This document shows, one piece after another, positions 29,195 to 37,300 of a DNA stretch of 37,300 bases. The stretch's first letter is position 1. Every line of letters starts with the position of its first letter. The DNA comes from JBGTKH01 sp041744735 (GTDB lineage: Bacteria; Planctomycetota; Planctomycetia; Pirellulales; Pirellulaceae). The position numbers were made by a program, and so were the translations under genes. The stretch lies in NCBI GenBank assembly GCA_041744735.1, contig JBGTKH010000561.1, forward strand, positions 1 through 37,300. The letters are read 5' to 3'. The notes beneath the pieces are model-generated. The model was not told where the DNA came from. It saw only the letters and a list, made by a program, of their open reading frames with translations, and did not search any database.

Positions 29195-31642
29195 ATGAAA
29201 CGGCACAAGTTTGCAGATTCGCTGGCACTGGCCGGCTTGTTGATCGCTCTTTCGATTCCACTAGCCGGCTGCACCGGCCCAGTGCGCTCGACCAGTCACA
29301 CGACGACGGCACCTGGGCTCAAACCGATTCAACCGGTTGCTCCTCCCATCGCCGCAGCGCCGCAAGTTGTGACTGACAAAGCGCCGAGTGTCGCCGAAGA
29401 GCCGCCCGCGGCAACGACTGAAAAGCCGGTCGAGCCGACCGAAGTTGCAGTCGCAGAGCCGGCAGAAGTTACCGAAGCCCCGGCCGCCGCCGAAGCAGAT
29501 CCGCTCGACTGGCATTATTGGCGCGGCCCGGAATACAACGGCATCTCGCGCGAGACCGGATTGGTCGACGACTGGAATCCCGACGGCGGCGAAGGCAGCA
29601 ACGTGCTCTGGAAGAATGAAGAGGCCGGCACGCGCAGCACGCCCATCATTATGAACGGCAAACTGTACACGATCACGCGCGATCAGCCGGGCACCGAGTT
29701 AGAGGGAGAGAAGGTCGTCTGCTTGGATGCCAATACGGGCGAAAAGATTTGGGAGAACCGCTTCAACGTCTGGCTGTCCGACGTGCCCGACACGCGCGTC
29801 GGCTGGTCGTCGGTCGTCGGCGATCCGGCGACTGGCCATGTGTATGCGTTGGGTGTGTGCGATTACTTCCTGTGCTTGGACGGCGAAACTGGCAAAACGA
29901 TCTGGTCGCGTCCGCTGCACGAAGAATTCGGGATGCTCAGCACCTACGGCGGGCGCACCAACTTCCCGGTGGTTTGCGACGATTTAGTGATTATCAACGG
30001 CGTGATTATCGGCTGGGGCGAGATGGCTAAGCCGGCGCATCGGTTCCTGGCCTTCGACAAACTGACAGGTGAGGTCGTATGGTTCACCAGCACGCGTCTG
30101 TTGCCCGAAGACACCACGTACAGCTCGCCCATAGTAACCGTACTAAACGGGCAAAAGGCTTTGGTATTCGGTTCGGGCGACGGATCGGTGTGGGCGTTGC
30201 AGCCGCGCACGGGCCGCGTGATTTGGAAGTATGAACTGTCGCGGCGCGGTGTCAATGTCGCCCCGGTTGTGGTCGGCGACACCGTTTTCTGCGGGCATAG
30301 CGAAGAAAACCCAGTCGGCACCGCAATGGGTGCGTTCGCCGCGATTAATGGCACGGGGAAAGGCGACATCAGCAAGAGCGGTGAACTCTGGAGAATCGAA
30401 GAGCTGATGATCGGCAAGAGTTCACCCGTGGTTGTTGATGACCGCGTGTACTGCGTGGATGATTCGGGCAAACTGTACGTGCTGGACGCCAAGACCGGCG
30501 AAATGATCGGCCGCAAGATGACGCTGGGCACGATGGGCCGAGCTAGCTTGCTGTACGCCGATGGCAAGATTTACGCGATGGAGGGCAACGGCCGCTGGTA
30601 CATTCTCACGCCGGACGAACAGGACGGTGTGAAGGTACTGAGCAAGGGCCGGTTGCCGTCAGGCGAAGAGTGCAATGCTTCGCCCATCTGCTGGCACGGC
30701 AAACTCTACATTACTTCCGCAGGTGGCTTGTACTGTTTGCAAGACAAGAGCAAGGAGCATGGCGTGACACCTCGTCCGCCCGAAGCGCAGGAGAATCCGG
30801 TGGAAGAAGACCCGCAGCCAGCGCACGTGCAAGTGGTACCCGCCGAGTCGCTGATGCAACCGGGCAAGTTGCAAACATTCAAGGTGCGTCTATATAACTC
30901 AGCGGGACAGTTCCTGAAGGAGTCAAGCGCCGCGTACGAACTCAGCGGGCCGGGTCAGATCGGCGACGACGGTACGTATCTCGCACCCTCCGACGCGGCT
31001 CATGTGGCCTCGATGGTGAGCGCCAAAGTCGATGACTTGCCGCCGGGCAATGCACGCATCCGCATTGTGCCGCCGCTGCCGTGGCAGTTTGATTTTGAAG
31101 GACTCACGGACTTGCCGGTCACATGGGTCGGAGCGCGGTACCGGCACGTGATTCGGCCAGTGGACGGCAGCAACGCCGTCGTCAAAGTCACGACGATTCC
31201 CAAGGGCACTCGCAGCCGCGCGTGGTTCGGGCCATCGGACCTGCACGACTACACGATGCAGTCCGACGTGAAAGGCGCCCTGACCGACAACAAGATGCCC
31301 GACATCGGATTGATCGCTCAGGGATACGAGATGGACTTGCAAGGTGCCAGCCAGAAACTGCAAATCCGCAGTTGGGTGCCGCACGACAAACGCACGCAAG
31401 CCACCGTCGACTTCCCGTGGGAGCCGAACGTTTGGTACGTGATGAAACTGCAAGCGTCGGTCGCGGGCGACACGGCCGTGCTGCAAGGCAAGGTCTGGCC
31501 GCGCGATCAAGACGAGCCGGCGGAGTGGACGCTGGAAATTATCGACGAAGCACCCAACGTCAGCGGCAGTCCCGGCTTGTACGGCAACGCCAAAGACGCT
31601 GAAATCTACTTGGACAACCTGTCGGTTACGCCGAATAAATAA
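29195..31642 (+). CDS. Beta-propeller lipoprotein with C-terminal jelly-roll domain
   Basis: 815 residues. Signal peptide with lipobox LAGC (Cys26). A Pro/Ala/Glu/Val-rich low-complexity linker (about 30-105) precedes DWHYWRGPEYNGISRETGLV, the usual entry to a PQQ-type (BamB-like) propeller; blades show LDANTGEKIWENRF, LDGETGKTIWSRPL, FDKLTGEVVWFTST, LQPRTGRVIWKYEL, LDAKTGEMIGRKM. From about 535 a beta-rich part with a PQ/Big-like segment (MQPGKLQTFKVRLYNSAGQF) is followed by a ConA-like jelly roll (WQFDFEGLTDLP to LYGNAKDAEIYLDNLSVTP). Periplasmic, anchored in a membrane; role unknown. ATG 29195 lacks a good Shine-Dalgarno. First gene of a three-gene unit, 51 bases before the next. Confidence 0.88.
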   Translation: MKRHKFADSLALAGLLIALSIPLAGCTGPVRSTSHTTTAPGLKPIQPVAPPIAAAPQVVTDKAPSVAEEPPAATTEKPVEPTEVAVAEPAEVTEAPAAAEADPLDWHYWRGPEYNGISRETGLVDDWNPDGGEGSNVLWKNEEAGTRSTPIIMNGKLYTITRDQPGTELEGEKVVCLDANTGEKIWENRFNVWLSDVPDTRVGWSSVVGDPATGHVYALGVCDYFLCLDGETGKTIWSRPLHEEFGMLSTYGGRTNFPVVCDDLVIINGVIIGWGEMAKPAHRFLAFDKLTGEVVWFTSTRLLPEDTTYSSPIVTVLNGQKALVFGSGDGSVWALQPRTGRVIWKYELSRRGVNVAPVVVGDTVFCGHSEENPVGTAMGAFAAINGTGKGDISKSGELWRIEELMIGKSSPVVVDDRVYCVDDSGKLYVLDAKTGEMIGRKMTLGTMGRASLLYADGKIYAMEGNGRWYILTPDEQDGVKVLSKGRLPSGEECNASPICWHGKLYITSAGGLYCLQDKSKEHGVTPRPPEAQENPVEEDPQPAHVQVVPAESLMQPGKLQTFKVRLYNSAGQFLKESSAAYELSGPGQIGDDGTYLAPSDAAHVASMVSAKVDDLPPGNARIRIVPPLPWQFDFEGLTDLPVTWVGARYRHVIRPVDGSNAVVKVTTIPKGTRSRAWFGPSDLHDYTMQSDVKGALTDNKMPDIGLIAQGYEMDLQGASQKLQIRSWVPHDKRTQATVDFPWEPNVWYVMKLQASVAGDTAVLQGKVWPRDQDEPAEWTLEIIDEAPNVSGSPGLYGNAKDAEIYLDNLSVTPNK

Positions 31643-31693
31643 CCCACCAACTCATCGCAAGATGACCCACCTGTTAACGGAGAGACTCTAATC

Positions 31694-33937
31694 ATGAAGA
31701 ACATCTACGGTACTTGGATGATGATTTTTACTTCGCTTGTCTTGGGCACCATGGCCTCGGCGATGGTGTCCGGCTGCCAACAATCGCAGCCGCCTGCAAG
31801 CGTCGAAGAAGAACCCGCACAACCTGAAATCGAGATTCCCGCTACGCCCAGCGAAACACCCCCCGCGATCGAAAGCGCGCCTGTCGAGCCCGCCACGACG
31901 GATGGCGACAAGAAGCCCGAATCCGACTCGCCGCCGGCGGAAGAAACTAAACCGGTGCCTGAAGTAAAACCAGAACCGGAACCCAAGCCCGAACCGGAAG
32001 CGAAGAATCCCAACGGCGACGCTGCGGTCTCGGCGGATAAACCGGCAGTCAAGCTGGCAGCGGTGGATAAGAGCGCCAACGCCCAGATTAAGCCGGGCGA
32101 CTGGACACAGTGGCTGGGCACAGCATTTCGTAACAACGTTCCCGAAGCGAAAAACATTCCGACCGAATGGGACATCGGAGCCTTCGATCGCAAGTCCGGC
32201 GAATGGCAGAAAGACGATGCCAAGAACGTCAAGTGGGTTGCCCGGCTGGGCAGTCAAAGTTACGGGAATCCAGTTATCGCCGACGGACAAATCTATGCCG
32301 GGACGAACAACGGCGCCGGTTATCTGAAGCGATACCCTTACGATGTGGACTTGGGCTGTTTGCTTTGCTTCCGCGAGTCCGATGGCCAATTCCTCTGGCA
32401 GCACTCGAATGAAAAGCTGCCCACCGGCCGCGTGCATGATTGGGAGTTGCAAGGCGTTTGTGCCACGCCGTTCGTGGAAATCGAAACCAAGCGGCTGTGG
32501 TACATCACCAACCGCGGACACGTTGTCTGTCTGGATGCCGAAGGCTTTTACGACGACGAAGATGACGGCCCCGTGAAGAATGAACTGGGCCGGTTGTTCG
32601 ACGTGATGCGAAACGAAGATCCCAACGCGGATCAAGTTGGCGGCATGGTCACGGCATTGAATGAAGGCAAGCTGACCGATCAACTGCGGACGAACTTTGC
32701 CGCGGCCGGTGTCGAATTGCCCGAAGACGCTGCCGTGAACATCGGTGAGGCCGATAAGAAGTGGACGGTCGCCGCTAAAGTTGGTTCTTCCGAACGCGAA
32801 TTCCCAATCAACTTGGTTGGACCAAAGCTCAGTGCTTACAAAGTCATCACACCCGACGACAAAGACGAAGCCGACGTGATCTGGAGCTTCGACATGATGA
32901 AGGAATTGGGCGTCTCGCAGCACAACATGTGCAGCAGCTCGATCACCATCCTGGACGACGTCATGTTCCTGATCACCGGCAACGGCGTCGATGAGTCGCA
33001 TCTAAACATCCCGGCGCCGGAGGCACCGAGCTTTGTGGCGATGGATAAGAACACGGGCGAGGTTTACTGGACCGACAAATCGCCCGGCATCAACATTCTG
33101 CACGGCCAGTGGTCGTCGCCCACGGTGGCGGTGCTTGGCGGCGTGCCGCAGGTTCTGTTTGCCGGCGGCGACAGTTGGCTGTACAGCTTCCGCGCCGACA
33201 AAGGCACGGACGGCAAGCCGGAGTTGCTCTGGAAATTCGACGCCAATCCGAAAGAGTCGAAGTACATCCTCGGCGGCCGCGGCACGCGCAACGAGATCAT
33301 CGCCACGCCGGTGATTTACGACGGGCTGGTGTACATGGCCGTCGGTCAAGACCCGGAGCACGGCGAAGGCATCGGCCATCTGTGGTGCGTCGACCCGACG
33401 AAGCGCGGCGACGTGAGCCCGCAGTTGGCCGTGAACGTGGCCGATCGCACCAAGCCGATATCCGTTAAACGGCTGCAGGCGGTCGTGCCTGAGGAGGGCG
33501 ACCTGGCCATCGACAATCCAAACTCGGCCGTGGTCTGGCATTTCAGCGAATTCGACCGCGACGGCAACGGCAAGATCGACTTCGAAGAAACGATGCACCG
33601 CACGATCGGCACCGTGGCCATCAAGGACGACCTGCTGTTCATCTCCGATTTCAGCGGCCTGTTCCATTGCTTGGACGCCAAGACCGGCAAGCCGTACTGG
33701 GTGTACGACATGCTGGCCGCCGCCTGGGGCTCGCCGCTGATTGTGGACGGCAAGGTGTACATCGGCGACGAAGACGGAGACATCGCGATCTTCAATCTCA
33801 GCGCCGAGGAACAGGAACCACTGAACGAGATCAACATGGACAACGCCGTGTACACCACGCCCGTGGTGGCCAACGGTGTCCTGTACATCGCGAACAAGTC
33901 CTATATCTTCGCCATCCAAGAGCCGTCGGCCGAGTAA
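31694..33937 (+). CDS. Beta-propeller lipoprotein with an EF-hand loop
   Basis: 747 residues. Signal peptide (MIFTSLVLGTMASAMVSGC) with lipobox VSGC, Cys28, then a long Pro/Glu/Lys linker (PEVKPEPEPKPEPEAK). Propeller entry GDWTQWLGTAFRNNVPE; blades include KNVKWVARLGSQSYGNPVI, FRESDGQFLWQHSN, DKNTGEVYWTDKSPG, LLWKFDANPKES, LDAKTGKPYWVYDMLAAAWG. Residues 621-632, DRDGNGKIDFEE, form a complete canonical EF-hand calcium loop placed between two blades. GGAGAG nine bases upstream supports ATG 31694. Shares its overall plan with the upstream gene but not close sequence. The receiver-like gene begins eight bases after its stop, so the three genes are likely one operon. Confidence 0.9.
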   Translation: MKNIYGTWMMIFTSLVLGTMASAMVSGCQQSQPPASVEEEPAQPEIEIPATPSETPPAIESAPVEPATTDGDKKPESDSPPAEETKPVPEVKPEPEPKPEPEAKNPNGDAAVSADKPAVKLAAVDKSANAQIKPGDWTQWLGTAFRNNVPEAKNIPTEWDIGAFDRKSGEWQKDDAKNVKWVARLGSQSYGNPVIADGQIYAGTNNGAGYLKRYPYDVDLGCLLCFRESDGQFLWQHSNEKLPTGRVHDWELQGVCATPFVEIETKRLWYITNRGHVVCLDAEGFYDDEDDGPVKNELGRLFDVMRNEDPNADQVGGMVTALNEGKLTDQLRTNFAAAGVELPEDAAVNIGEADKKWTVAAKVGSSEREFPINLVGPKLSAYKVITPDDKDEADVIWSFDMMKELGVSQHNMCSSSITILDDVMFLITGNGVDESHLNIPAPEAPSFVAMDKNTGEVYWTDKSPGINILHGQWSSPTVAVLGGVPQVLFAGGDSWLYSFRADKGTDGKPELLWKFDANPKESKYILGGRGTRNEIIATPVIYDGLVYMAVGQDPEHGEGIGHLWCVDPTKRGDVSPQLAVNVADRTKPISVKRLQAVVPEEGDLAIDNPNSAVVWHFSEFDRDGNGKIDFEETMHRTIGTVAIKDDLLFISDFSGLFHCLDAKTGKPYWVYDMLAAAWGSPLIVDGKVYIGDEDGDIAIFNLSAEEQEPLNEINMDNAVYTTPVVANGVLYIANKSYIFAIQEPSAE

Positions 33938-33944
33938 CGAAGCG

Positions 33945-34319
33945 ATGCTGAAACGAGTGCTCGACGTCGGGAACTGCGCCGCGGATCACGGGGCGATCCG
34001 GGCGCTCATCGAAGAGAATTTCCGCGCCGAGGTTGTGCCAGCGCACGGCGCCGCTGACGCGCTGCAAGAGTTGCGTGCGCAGGCGGTGGCATTGGTACTC
34101 GTCAACCGCAAGCTCGATCGCGATCACAGCGACGGCCTGGATGTGGTTAAGCAGATTAAATCACAACCCAAGCTCGCGGCTGTTCCGGTAATGCTAATTA
34201 CAAACTTCGCCGAGCACCAACAGTCGGCCGTGCAGTGCGGCGCGGAACCGGGCTTCGGCAAATCCGAACTGGACCGGCCCGAGACGCTCGCCAAGCTCAA
34301 GAAGTTCCTTGCTTCGTAA
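33945..34319 (+). CDS. Degenerate receiver-domain protein
   Basis: 124 residues, receiver fold only. Pattern: MLKRVLDVGN (beta1), AAIRALIEENF helix region, VVPAHGAADALQELR, ALVLVNRKLDRDHSDGLDVV, AAVPVMLITNF, CGAEPGFGKSEL. The phospho-acceptor is Asn54 instead of Asp, and the acidic pair after beta1 is replaced by NCAAD; Thr86 and Lys106 are kept. It should therefore not take up phosphate in the usual way and probably acts as a constitutive or binding module. Start ATG 33945 lies eight bases after the propeller stop. How a cytoplasmic receiver serves two exported proteins is not clear. Confidence 0.85.
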   Translation: MLKRVLDVGNCAADHGAIRALIEENFRAEVVPAHGAADALQELRAQAVALVLVNRKLDRDHSDGLDVVKQIKSQPKLAAVPVMLITNFAEHQQSAVQCGAEPGFGKSELDRPETLAKLKKFLAS

Positions 34320-34341
34320 ACCGCAGCCAACACCATAGCCA

Positions 34342-34392
34342 TAGCTGAAGTCGCAGGACTCAGCGCGTCGGGTAGTCTCACGACTTCGGCTA
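34342..34392. repeat. Inverted repeat, TAGCCGAAGTCG family
   Basis: TAGCTGAAGTCG (34342-34353) pairs with CGACTTCGGCTA (34381-34392) with one mismatch; inside are shorter complementary words. It lies between convergent genes and can act as terminator. Confidence 0.7.
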
Positions 34393-34399
34393 CCCGCGA

Positions 34400-35101
34400 C
34401 TACTTCTCTTCGTTTACCGGCTCGGCAGCGGGCGGTTGTTCGGCTGGGATGCTGCTGTCACCGGCGTTCAGGAATCGGATGCCGGCGGCCACGGCGTAAG
34501 CCGCGTCTCGATTCTGCGGATTCTGTGCCAGCGTCCCGTCAGCCACCTGCAAATCAACCGTGTAGACGCGTCCGCCAGTGATTGTCTGCAGAATCTGCCG
34601 TTCGACAGGGACCTTCCGATCGAAACTGGTGCCGCGAAAGTTGATGAGGGACTTGCGAACGTGGCGCACATACGGCGTGTCGCCGATGATCATGGGCAGC
34701 GCCGGCTCGAGCACGTCTTGGCGGTCCGCCAACTCCTTGGAGATCAAGTCGGCGAACTTCTGCAGGTCGTCCTTGGTCAGCGTTTGGATTTCGCCGTATG
34801 AAGAATCTTCGCCCGTGATTTCGATGCGTGGCAAGTCGGACGAATCGGCCGCGACAAAGCGCGCCAAGTACTGCGCACCCCGCGGCGGAACTTTCCAGTC
34901 CTTGGGCGGAGCGACTTCGATCCGGCCGCTATCCAGCGGCGGCAAATAGTCGCCCAGCGGCGGCAGCGTGTTTGCCGACACGACCTTAACCCCCGGACCG
35001 CCGCCCCCGTTTGCCGACGGCGTATCCGTCGAACCACCACAGCCGGCCAGAACAAACAACGCCGCGAGACAGATTCCTGATCGTATTGTTCCGCTTTGCA
35101 T
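34400..35101 (-). CDS. Lipoprotein, unrecognised
   Basis: 233 residues from ATG 35099-35101; GGAGG lies ten bases upstream, and a longer frame starting at 35182 contains this site and is rejected. Signal peptide SGICLAALFVLAGC with lipobox LAGC. The mature protein starts with Gly/Ser/Asn-rich sequence, then IEVAPPKDWKVPPRGAQYLA, PRIEITGEDSSYGEIQTLTK, FADLISKELADRQDVLEPAL, YVRHVRKSLINFRGTSFDRK, ILQTITGGRVYTVDLQVADG, AAYAVAAGIRFL and a Pro/Glu tail. The plan resembles exported planctomycete proteins of unknown function with a PsbP-like alpha/beta domain; this likeness is only an impression. Confidence 0.75.
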   Translation of the reverse strand: MQSGTIRSGICLAALFVLAGCGGSTDTPSANGGGGPGVKVVSANTLPPLGDYLPPLDSGRIEVAPPKDWKVPPRGAQYLARFVAADSSDLPRIEITGEDSSYGEIQTLTKDDLQKFADLISKELADRQDVLEPALPMIIGDTPYVRHVRKSLINFRGTSFDRKVPVERQILQTITGGRVYTVDLQVADGTLAQNPQNRDAAYAVAAGIRFLNAGDSSIPAEQPPAAEPVNEEK

Positions 35102-35438
35102 GAACGTCGAACCTCCACAATCTGCCAAAATGAAACCTTCGCCACCATTTACGCCGCTCATCATAACGCCGCCACGCCCCATCGCCTATGGAGTGCGGCG
35201 ACTCGTCGCCGCTTTGGGAGTTTTTAGGATGTTCGGCCGCATTGTTACTCTGAACGGGCGCGGCTGTGGCATTCCGGAACCGCCGCAGTTTCCCTGTTCA
35301 GGGAAGTGGCCCGCGAATCACGGCACATCATCATCTGCTGATCGTCCTTGGCAGTGAATCGCAGCATCAGGAACTTGTGCGCACACCAAAACTCCTGCGC
35401 CGCCAGTGAGCAGCGAATCGCCAGCGCAGGGGCACGGC
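35102..35438. other. Intergenic region, 337 bp
   Basis: No gene. Contains the third GGAGTGCGGCGA palindrome (35190-35220); nothing else stands out. Confidence 0.6.
35190..35220. repeat. GGAGTGCGGCGA-type palindrome, single copy
   Basis: GGAGTGCGGCGACTCGTCGC followed by CGCTTTGGGAG: the stem GCGGCGAC/GTCGCCGC is perfect. Same family as the inverted pair at 18324-18443. Confidence 0.75.
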
Positions 35439-35741
35439 CTACTCTTCGATCACTTCTTTGACTTTTTGCACGAAGTGTTCGGACTTGCCGGAAGCAGTCA
35501 GTTCGGCCGCCTTTTTCTCGGCCTGTTTCTTCTGGCTGTATTCGTACAGAGCGACGCGCTTCATTGACTGGCTGTACACGCCCCAGAACAGCTTCATGCG
35601 CACGTCCGCCGGATCCTTGGATCGGCTCTTGCGTTTGGCCGTCTTGCGTTTGGCCGTTTTCTTCTCCGGGGCCACGCCGGCCTTCTCCGCCGCCTCTGCC
35701 TCTTCCCGTAACTGCTTCCGATTTACAACTTTACGCGCCAT
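35439..35741 (-). CDS. Small basic protein, unrecognised
   Basis: 100 residues from ATG 35739-35741 (start of MARKVVNRKQLREEAEAAEK); the longer frame upstream is unlike protein. A charged helix is followed by a Lys/Arg-rich stretch (KKTAKRKTAKRKSRSK, histone-H1-like in composition), then KLFWGVYSQSMKRVALYEYS and a helix QKKQAEKKAAELTASG with SEHFVQKVKEVIEE. The basic tract suggests nucleic-acid binding; the ordered C-terminal half suggests a defined fold. Probably a conserved planctomycete protein; no function known. Confidence 0.75.
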   Translation of the reverse strand: MARKVVNRKQLREEAEAAEKAGVAPEKKTAKRKTAKRKSRSKDPADVRMKLFWGVYSQSMKRVALYEYSQKKQAEKKAAELTASGKSEHFVQKVKEVIEE

Positions 35742-35883
35742 AGAAACTCGCTGCTGAAAAGATAAATACCGGGCCGCGCCACACCCCCAAGTAGTTAGCA
35801 CTGGGAGAACGAGCCGTATGATATCGCATTTTCGATCCGCTGGAAAGTTGGCGAAGCCATGAGACCCGAGGATTCTGCCGAAG

Positions 35884-36207
35884 TTAATCAGCGGCGGTGT
35901 TCGGTTCATCGGCCGCATCGTCAATTGGCGTGGCACCCGAGGGCGGTGTGCCGTGGCCTGCGCGGACGTATCTTGTTCGCAATCGGGCGTAATCGGCGGC
36001 GGTGGGAAGGTCGGCAGTCGTTTGGCCGCCGGCGACGGCCTGGTCGAAGAGCGTTTTCAGAAACGGCCGACACCAGCCGCAGCCCGTGCCGGCGCCGAAA
36101 CAGTCGCTTAATTGCGCGGGACGCCTGGGTTGCTCGACGCGAATATAGTTAATCACCTTCCGCTTGGTGACGTGAAAGCAGAGACAAAGTTCTTCGTCGA
36201 GTTCCAC
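35884..36207 (-). CDS. BFD-type [2Fe-2S] protein
   Basis: 107 residues. Cys8 and Cys10 (LCLCFHVTKRKVINYI) with Cys43 and Cys46 (GAGTGCGWCRPFLKTL) give the C-x-C-x32-C-x2-C spacing of bacterioferritin-associated ferredoxin and of the (2Fe-2S)-binding domains in nitrite reductase and related proteins. The last 40 residues are polar and probably disordered. It may mobilise iron from bacterioferritin or pass electrons; no bacterioferritin gene is in view. Located downstream of the M20 peptidase gene on the same strand. Confidence 0.85.
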   Translation of the reverse strand: MELDEELCLCFHVTKRKVINYIRVEQPRRPAQLSDCFGAGTGCGWCRPFLKTLFDQAVAGGQTTADLPTAADYARLRTRYVRAGHGTPPSGATPIDDAADEPNTAAD

Positions 36208-36253
36208 GGTTCACGGTCTCCACGGCGTCGAGCGTCTTTTCTCGTTAATGGGT

Positions 36254-36317
36254 GTAGCCGAACTCGCCAGAGTTTGGTTTTCCCGAGATCCGGCAAAAGT
36301 CTGGCGACTTCGGCTAC
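36254..36317. repeat. Inverted repeat, GTAGCCGAA family
   Basis: GTAGCCGAACTCGCCAGAG (36254-36272) pairs with GTCTGGCGACTTCGGCTAC (36299-36317) with a few mismatches. Lies between the M20 peptidase and the ferredoxin genes, both on the minus strand, and may end peptidase transcription. Confidence 0.8.
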
Positions 36318-36321
36318 CCTT

Positions 36322-37300
36322 TTACTCAGTCGCAGTGGCCAGCCGCAGCCCGATGCGGCAGGCGTCGCGGAAGTCGGCTACGTCGAGCGCTTCGCTGGTC
36401 ATGTGCTGGTTCAGTTGCCCACAGCCGAGCGTGACGGCCGGGATGCCGTGCGCGACCAGCCAGTTGGCGTCTAGCCCGCCGTTGGTGACAGCCCGCTGCG
36501 GTTCGCGGCCCGCCGAACGCACGGCGGACTCGGCGGCCAGCACACACGGTTCGTCTTCTGCCAGGCGGAACGATTCGTAGTCCAGCCGCCCGTCGATCCG
36601 CACGCTGCCGCTGGCTCCTTCTACATTCTTCACCTCGCGAGCCGCATTGGTGAAGGCCCCTTCGATGGCGCTGACAATCTGTTGGCGGAACTTGGGATCG
36701 TGGCTGCGTGCTTCCGCGCGGAGCACGACGCGGTCGGTCACCACGTTGGTTGCCTCGCCCCCTTGGATAAAACCGACGTTGCTCGTGCCGTGGCTGCCGT
36801 TCTTGTGAATGTCGCCGTGCCAGCCGCCGCGCTGCAAATCGGCGATGGCCAGCGACGCGATGGCGATGGCACTCACGCCACGTTCCGGCGCACCGCCCGC
36901 GTGGCTGGCGATGCCCGTGCACTCGATCGTCATCCGATAGCCGCCCGTCGCACCGACGGTGACTTTCACGGGCGAGCCCCCGTCCCAATTGAACGCCAGC
37001 CGCGGCTTGCCCAGCAAACTCTTCTGCACCAGCCGGGCGCCGTGCAGCCCCGTCTCCTCTTGAACGAACCAGCAGAACGTCAGTGGCGGGTGCGGCAGTG
37101 TCTTTTGCAAAATCTCCAGCGCGGCAGACAGCAGCACGGCCACGCCGGCCCGGTCGTCGGCACCTAGCCCGGTTGCCGGGTCGGCCGACCGCACGAAATC
37201 ACCTTTGAGCGCCGGCTTGGAGCCAACGCAGATCGGCACCGTGTCCATGTGAGCCGACATCATGCGCCGCGGGGCCCGCAGCGTGCCGGGCAGTTTCAGC
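36322..37300 (-). CDS. M20-family peptidase, tripeptidase T-like, 5' end outside window
   Basis: The frame is open to the right edge (326 codons with the stop); upstream residues LKLPGTLRAPRR show that the true start lies outside. Zinc-site motifs in order: SAHMDTVP (His, Asp of the general base region), GLGADDRAGVAVLL (bridging Asp), QEETGLHG (catalytic Glu and ligand Glu), FNWDGG (ligand Asp), LGCGQLNQHMTSE (last His). A lid/dimerisation domain (GGYRMTIECTGIASHAGGAP) is in place. The pattern is closest to PepT-like tripeptidases. Cytoplasmic; no signal for export is visible in the part seen. Confidence 0.9.
   Translation of the reverse strand, partial: LKLPGTLRAPRRMMSAHMDTVPICVGSKPALKGDFVRSADPATGLGADDRAGVAVLLSAALEILQKTLPHPPLTFCWFVQEETGLHGARLVQKSLLGKPRLAFNWDGGSPVKVTVGATGGYRMTIECTGIASHAGGAPERGVSAIAIASLAIADLQRGGWHGDIHKNGSHGTSNVGFIQGGEATNVVTDRVVLRAEARSHDPKFRQQIVSAIEGAFTNAAREVKNVEGASGSVRIDGRLDYESFRLAEDEPCVLAAESAVRSAGREPQRAVTNGGLDANWLVAHGIPAVTLGCGQLNQHMTSEALDVADFRDACRIGLRLATATE

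Noticed and set aside
31688..33001. 437-codon minus-strand frame antisense to the second propeller gene
   Set aside because: Long only because of high G+C and codon bias of the real gene; composition unlike protein and no start signal.
1..37300. tRNA and rRNA genes
   Set aside because: Searched by eye for T-loop (GGTTCGAATCC-like) and acceptor pairing on both strands and for conserved rRNA words; none found. A covariance-model scan would be decisive.

Overview
The window (about 60% G+C by eye) looks like a piece of a planctomycete chromosome, most likely of the Pirellulales. This is inferred from gene content: several secreted or lipid-anchored PQQ-type beta-propeller proteins, small secreted proteins that resemble known planctomycete families only, a relic of a DUF1549-type protein, an excisionase-type HTH fused to a receiver domain, and many short palindromic repeats between genes. 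No rRNA, tRNA, CRISPR array, prophage or intact insertion sequence was seen.

Layout. 1-1423 (-): 5' two thirds of a squalene-hopene cyclase gene that runs off the left edge through an in-frame heptamer-based tandem repeat. 1645-4020 (-): a large GT-C membrane glycosyltransferase. 4113-5129 (+): a DapA/NanA-type aldolase. 5220-7515 (-): a small secreted protein and an NhaC-type antiporter. 7609-9895 (-): a histidine kinase and a HTH-receiver protein, separated by a MITE-like element. 10488-11381 (+): a lipoprotein. 11382-13490: a degraded zone with gene relics, a RelE/ParE-type toxin-antitoxin pair and a 5'-broken gene. 13490-18373 (-): secreted beta-propeller, di-haem cytochrome c peroxidase, phosphoglycerate kinase and an M14 carboxypeptidase-like protein. 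18469-19248 (-): a secreted Gly/Asn/Gln-rich-linker protein. 19804-22169 (+): acetolactate synthase and an internally deleted Uma2-type nuclease. 22314-25694 (-): PLP-dependent decarboxylase, PQQ-type propeller and a NIPSNAP protein. 25847-27088 (+): PlsC-like acyltransferase. 27178-27870 (-): a cysteine-rich decapeptide-repeat protein. 28597-28962 (+): a cupin. 29195-34319 (+): a probable operon of two large beta-propeller lipoproteins and a degenerate receiver protein. 34400-37300 (-): a lipoprotein, a basic small protein, a BFD-type ferredoxin and an M20 peptidase cut by the right edge.

Metabolically this is a housekeeping/accessory mix: hopanoid synthesis, glycolysis, branched-chain amino acid synthesis, phospholipid acylation, electron transfer in the periplasm, and a large exported beta-propeller inventory. 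The most unusual layer is not the genes but the small non-autonomous elements. At least seven palindromic families are visible. Two copies of one family (19375, 28414) carry 8-bp target duplications. A copy of another (22166) supplies the stop codons of both flanking convergent genes. Others supply the C-terminal tail of the cytochrome c peroxidase and the first codons of the carboxypeptidase-like protein. The window therefore shows repeats repeatedly being captured as coding sequence. All family assignments were made by reading motifs; no database search was run.
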